8,428 nt of DNA from an uncultured beta proteobacterium (GTDB lineage Bacteria; Pseudomonadota; Gammaproteobacteria; Burkholderiales; Rhodocyclaceae): assembly GCA_903930395.1 (NCBI GenBank), contig CAIYYE010000141.1, forward strand, positions 1-8,428, given 5' to 3'. The notes beneath the pieces are model-generated. The model did not search any database. It had not been told where the DNA came from and saw only the letters and a program-made list of their open reading frames with translations. This document shows, one piece after another, positions 6,837-8,428 of the stretch. How positions within the stretch are numbered: position 1 is the first letter of the stretch; every line of letters starts with the position of its first letter. The translations under genes were made by a program, and so were the position numbers.

Positions 6837-7514
6837 CTATTCGCAAAGGATACCGTCATTCAAATTCAGGACGCGATCCGCCTTTGCCGCCAGTCGCTGG
6901 TCATGCGTGACCACGATAAGACTGGCCTGCTGCTCGCGCACCCGATCGATGAGTAGGCCGAACACCACCGAGGCGGTATGGCTGTCGAGATTGCCGGTCG
7001 GCTCGTCGGCCAGCAGGCATGAAGGGTCGCTGACCAGGGCGCGGGCAATGGCGGCGCGCTGGCGTTCGCCACCGGACAGTTCGCCCGGCCGGTGTTCCAG
7101 CCGGTGGCCAAGGCCGACAGCGGTAAGAATCTGGCGGGCCTTGTCCAGCGCCTCGCCGCGTTCCATCCGGCGAATGAGCAGCGGCATGGCAACATTTTCC
7201 AGCGCCGAAAACTCGGCCAGCAGATGATGGAACTGATAGACGAAGCCAAGGTGGCGGTTACGCCAGTCGCCTCGGGCCACCTCGCCGAGCGCCGAAAAAT
7301 CGCGTCCCATCAGGGTCACGTCGCCCGTCGATGGCGTATCCAGCCCGCCCAGCAGGTGCAGCAAGGTGCTCTTGCCCGAGCCGGAGGCACCGACCACGGC
7401 CACCGTTTCGCCCGGATTGACGACCAGATCGATGCCGGAGAGCACCGGCACCTCGAGCCCGCCACCACGAAAGACCTTGGACAGACCGCGGGCGATCAGT
7501 ATCGGTTCACTCAT
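6837..7514 (-). CDS. lolD: Lipoprotein-releasing ABC transporter ATP-binding protein LolD
   Basis: LolD is the cytoplasmic ATPase that powers release of mature lipoproteins from the inner membrane to the carrier LolA. All ABC motifs are present in the 225 residues: Walker [10 protein letters not shown] at 42-50, the Q-loop in FVYQFHHLL with Gln94, the signature LSGGE at 146-150, Walker B CLLADEP at 166-172 (Asp170, catalytic Glu171), the D-loop GNLDSHT and the switch His204 in VVTHD. The FVYQFHHLL form is typical of LolD rather than of MacB or FtsE. Length is as expected. The start is supported by GGAGG nine bases upstream and by the 8-base overlap with the end of the permease gene, which indicates a shared transcript. 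The gene ends in NLNDGILCE. Confidence 0.95.
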   Translation of the reverse strand: MSEPILIARGLSKVFRGGGLEVPVLSGIDLVVNPGETVAVVGASGSGKSTLLHLLGGLDTPSTGDVTLMGRDFSALGEVARGDWRNRHLGFVYQFHHLLAEFSALENVAMPLLIRRMERGEALDKARQILTAVGLGHRLEHRPGELSGGERQRAAIARALVSDPSCLLADEPTGNLDSHTASVVFGLLIDRVREQQASLIVVTHDQRLAAKADRVLNLNDGILCE

Positions 7515-8428
7515 AGCGCAGGGCCTCCGCCGGATTGACGCGGGAAGCCCGCCAACTTGGGTAAAGCGTCGCCAGCAGTGCCAGCACGAAAGCGATCAGC
7601 GTGACACCCCAGACATCGCCCCACTGCAATTCGGATGGCAGGTCAGAGATGTAATAGACCTCCTTCGAGAGGAAATGCACACCGAGCATTTGTTCGATGA
7701 AGGGCACGACGGTATCGATGTTGAGCGCCAGCAGCACACCGCCGACGATGCCCAGCCCGAGCCCGATGAAACCGACCAGCGCACCTTGGACGACGAAAAT
7801 CGCCATGATCGACAGCGGCCGTGCGCCGAGCGTGCGCAGGATGGCGATGTCGGCCTGCTTGTCGGTCACCGCCATGACCAGCGTCGACACGAGGTTGAAG
7901 GCGGCCACCGCAACGATCAGCGAGAGGATGATGAACATCATGTTCTTCTCGATCTGCACGGCACGGAAGAAATTGGCGTGGCTCTTGGTCCAGTCGCTCA
8001 GGTAGGCATCGGCATCGATATGGCGGACCAGCTCGCGGGCAATGCGCGGCGCCTGGAAGAGATCATCCACCTTGAGGCGCACACCAGTCACCCTGTCATC
8101 CATCTGGTAGAGCTTCTGCGCGTCTTCCAGATTGATCAGGGCCAGCCCCGAGTCGTACTCATACATGCCGACCTCGAAAATACCGACCACCTTGAAGGAC
8201 TTCAGGCGCGGCATGACGCCGGCCGGCGTCACCGTGCCCTGGGGCGCGATGAGGGTCAGCTTGTCGCCGGTGAACACGCGCAGCGAGCGGGCCAGATCGG
8301 CACCAAGCACCACCCCGAACTCACCCGGCCGCAGATCATCGAGACTGCCGCTCTGGATGGTCTTGCGAAAATCGGCGACGCGGTCCTCCTGCTCGGGCAG
8401 GATGCCGCGCACCAGCGTCCCCTTGACC
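7507..8428 (-). CDS. lolC: Lipoprotein-releasing ABC transporter permease, LolC/LolE family, C-terminal part
   Basis: The gene runs off the right edge. 306 residues are visible of a family length of about 415, so roughly the first 110, with the first membrane helix, are missing. The visible part begins in the periplasmic domain ([28 protein letters not shown]). Three membrane helices follow at about 164-187, 206-234 and 273-290, numbering from the first visible residue. Between the first two lies the cytoplasmic coupling segment [14 protein letters not shown] (189-202). The [19 protein letters not shown] segment and the NPAEALRYE ending are characteristic of LolC/LolE permeases. It works with LolD to extract lipoproteins from the inner membrane. 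Whether it is LolC, LolE or a single LolF-type homodimeric permease cannot be decided here. No second permease follows lolD, which leaves room for the single-permease arrangement. Confidence 0.92.
   Translation of the reverse strand, partial: VKGTLVRGILPEQEDRVADFRKTIQSGSLDDLRPGEFGVVLGADLARSLRVFTGDKLTLIAPQGTVTPAGVMPRLKSFKVVGIFEVGMYEYDSGLALINLEDAQKLYQMDDRVTGVRLKVDDLFQAPRIARELVRHIDADAYLSDWTKSHANFFRAVQIEKNMMFIILSLIVAVAAFNLVSTLVMAVTDKQADIAILRTLGARPLSIMAIFVVQGALVGFIGLGLGIVGGVLLALNIDTVVPFIEQMLGVHFLSKEVYYISDLPSELQWGDVWGVTLIAFVLALLATLYPSWRASRVNPAEALRYE
7524..7528 (-). promoter_or_regulatory. Ribosome binding site of lolD
   Basis: GGAGG on the - strand lies nine bases before the lolD ATG at 7512-7514, inside the end of the permease gene. 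It supports the chosen start and the 8-base overlap of the two genes. Confidence 0.65.

Noticed and set aside
6826..6860. Possible flagellar sigma-28 promoter (a GATAA-containing -10) for the chemoreceptor gene
   Set aside because: TTTGATAA matches only part of GCCGATAA, and no TAAA element is found at the required distance upstream.

Overview
The window is a high-GC stretch of a proteobacterial chromosome. Gene content and motif style (LolC/LolD, a DUF2062 protein, ComEC, an M90 peptidase of the MtfA family) suggest a betaproteobacterium, perhaps of the Rhodocyclales (Dechloromonas/Azonexus-like). That placement is an inference from remembered family resemblance, not a search. There are seven protein genes or gene parts plus a second hydrolase. 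No RNA genes, transposons, integrases, CRISPR arrays or phage genes were seen. Coding density is very high, and no gap between genes exceeds 100 bases.

Left part (1-1726). The 3' end of an mtfA-like peptidase gene enters on the + strand and runs into the tail of an alpha/beta hydrolase gene on the - strand; the two coding regions overlap by 67 bases. A second, different alpha/beta hydrolase lies just upstream of the first and shares an ATGA stop/start overlap with it. Both hydrolases keep a complete Ser-Asp-His catalytic set.

Middle part (1751-4719). comEC (776 codons, - strand) encodes the inner-membrane channel for DNA uptake in natural transformation. It is intact, with an OB-like N-terminal region, the membrane Competence domain and a C-terminal metallo-beta-lactamase-fold domain with its metal motif. 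It precedes the two hydrolases by 24 bases, so comEC-hydrolase-hydrolase is a likely transcription unit. A 98-base divergent spacer separates it from a small DUF2062 membrane protein on the + strand.

Right part (4738-8428). A 671-residue methyl-accepting chemotaxis protein, with a large periplasmic sensor region, is encoded on the - strand. It lies downstream of lolD and of the 3' part of a lolC-type permease gene, which overlap by 8 bases and form the lipoprotein-releasing ABC transporter. An 83-base spacer between lolD and the chemoreceptor gene contains a very AT-rich core with a 10-base tandem repeat and a hairpin palindrome. It is the most distinctive non-coding signal here and probably the chemoreceptor's control region.

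Overall this looks like ordinary core chromosome. I found no convincing undescribed system. The points worth a second look are the AT-rich control region, the sensor domain of the chemoreceptor, the comEC-linked hydrolase pair and the antisense gene overlap.
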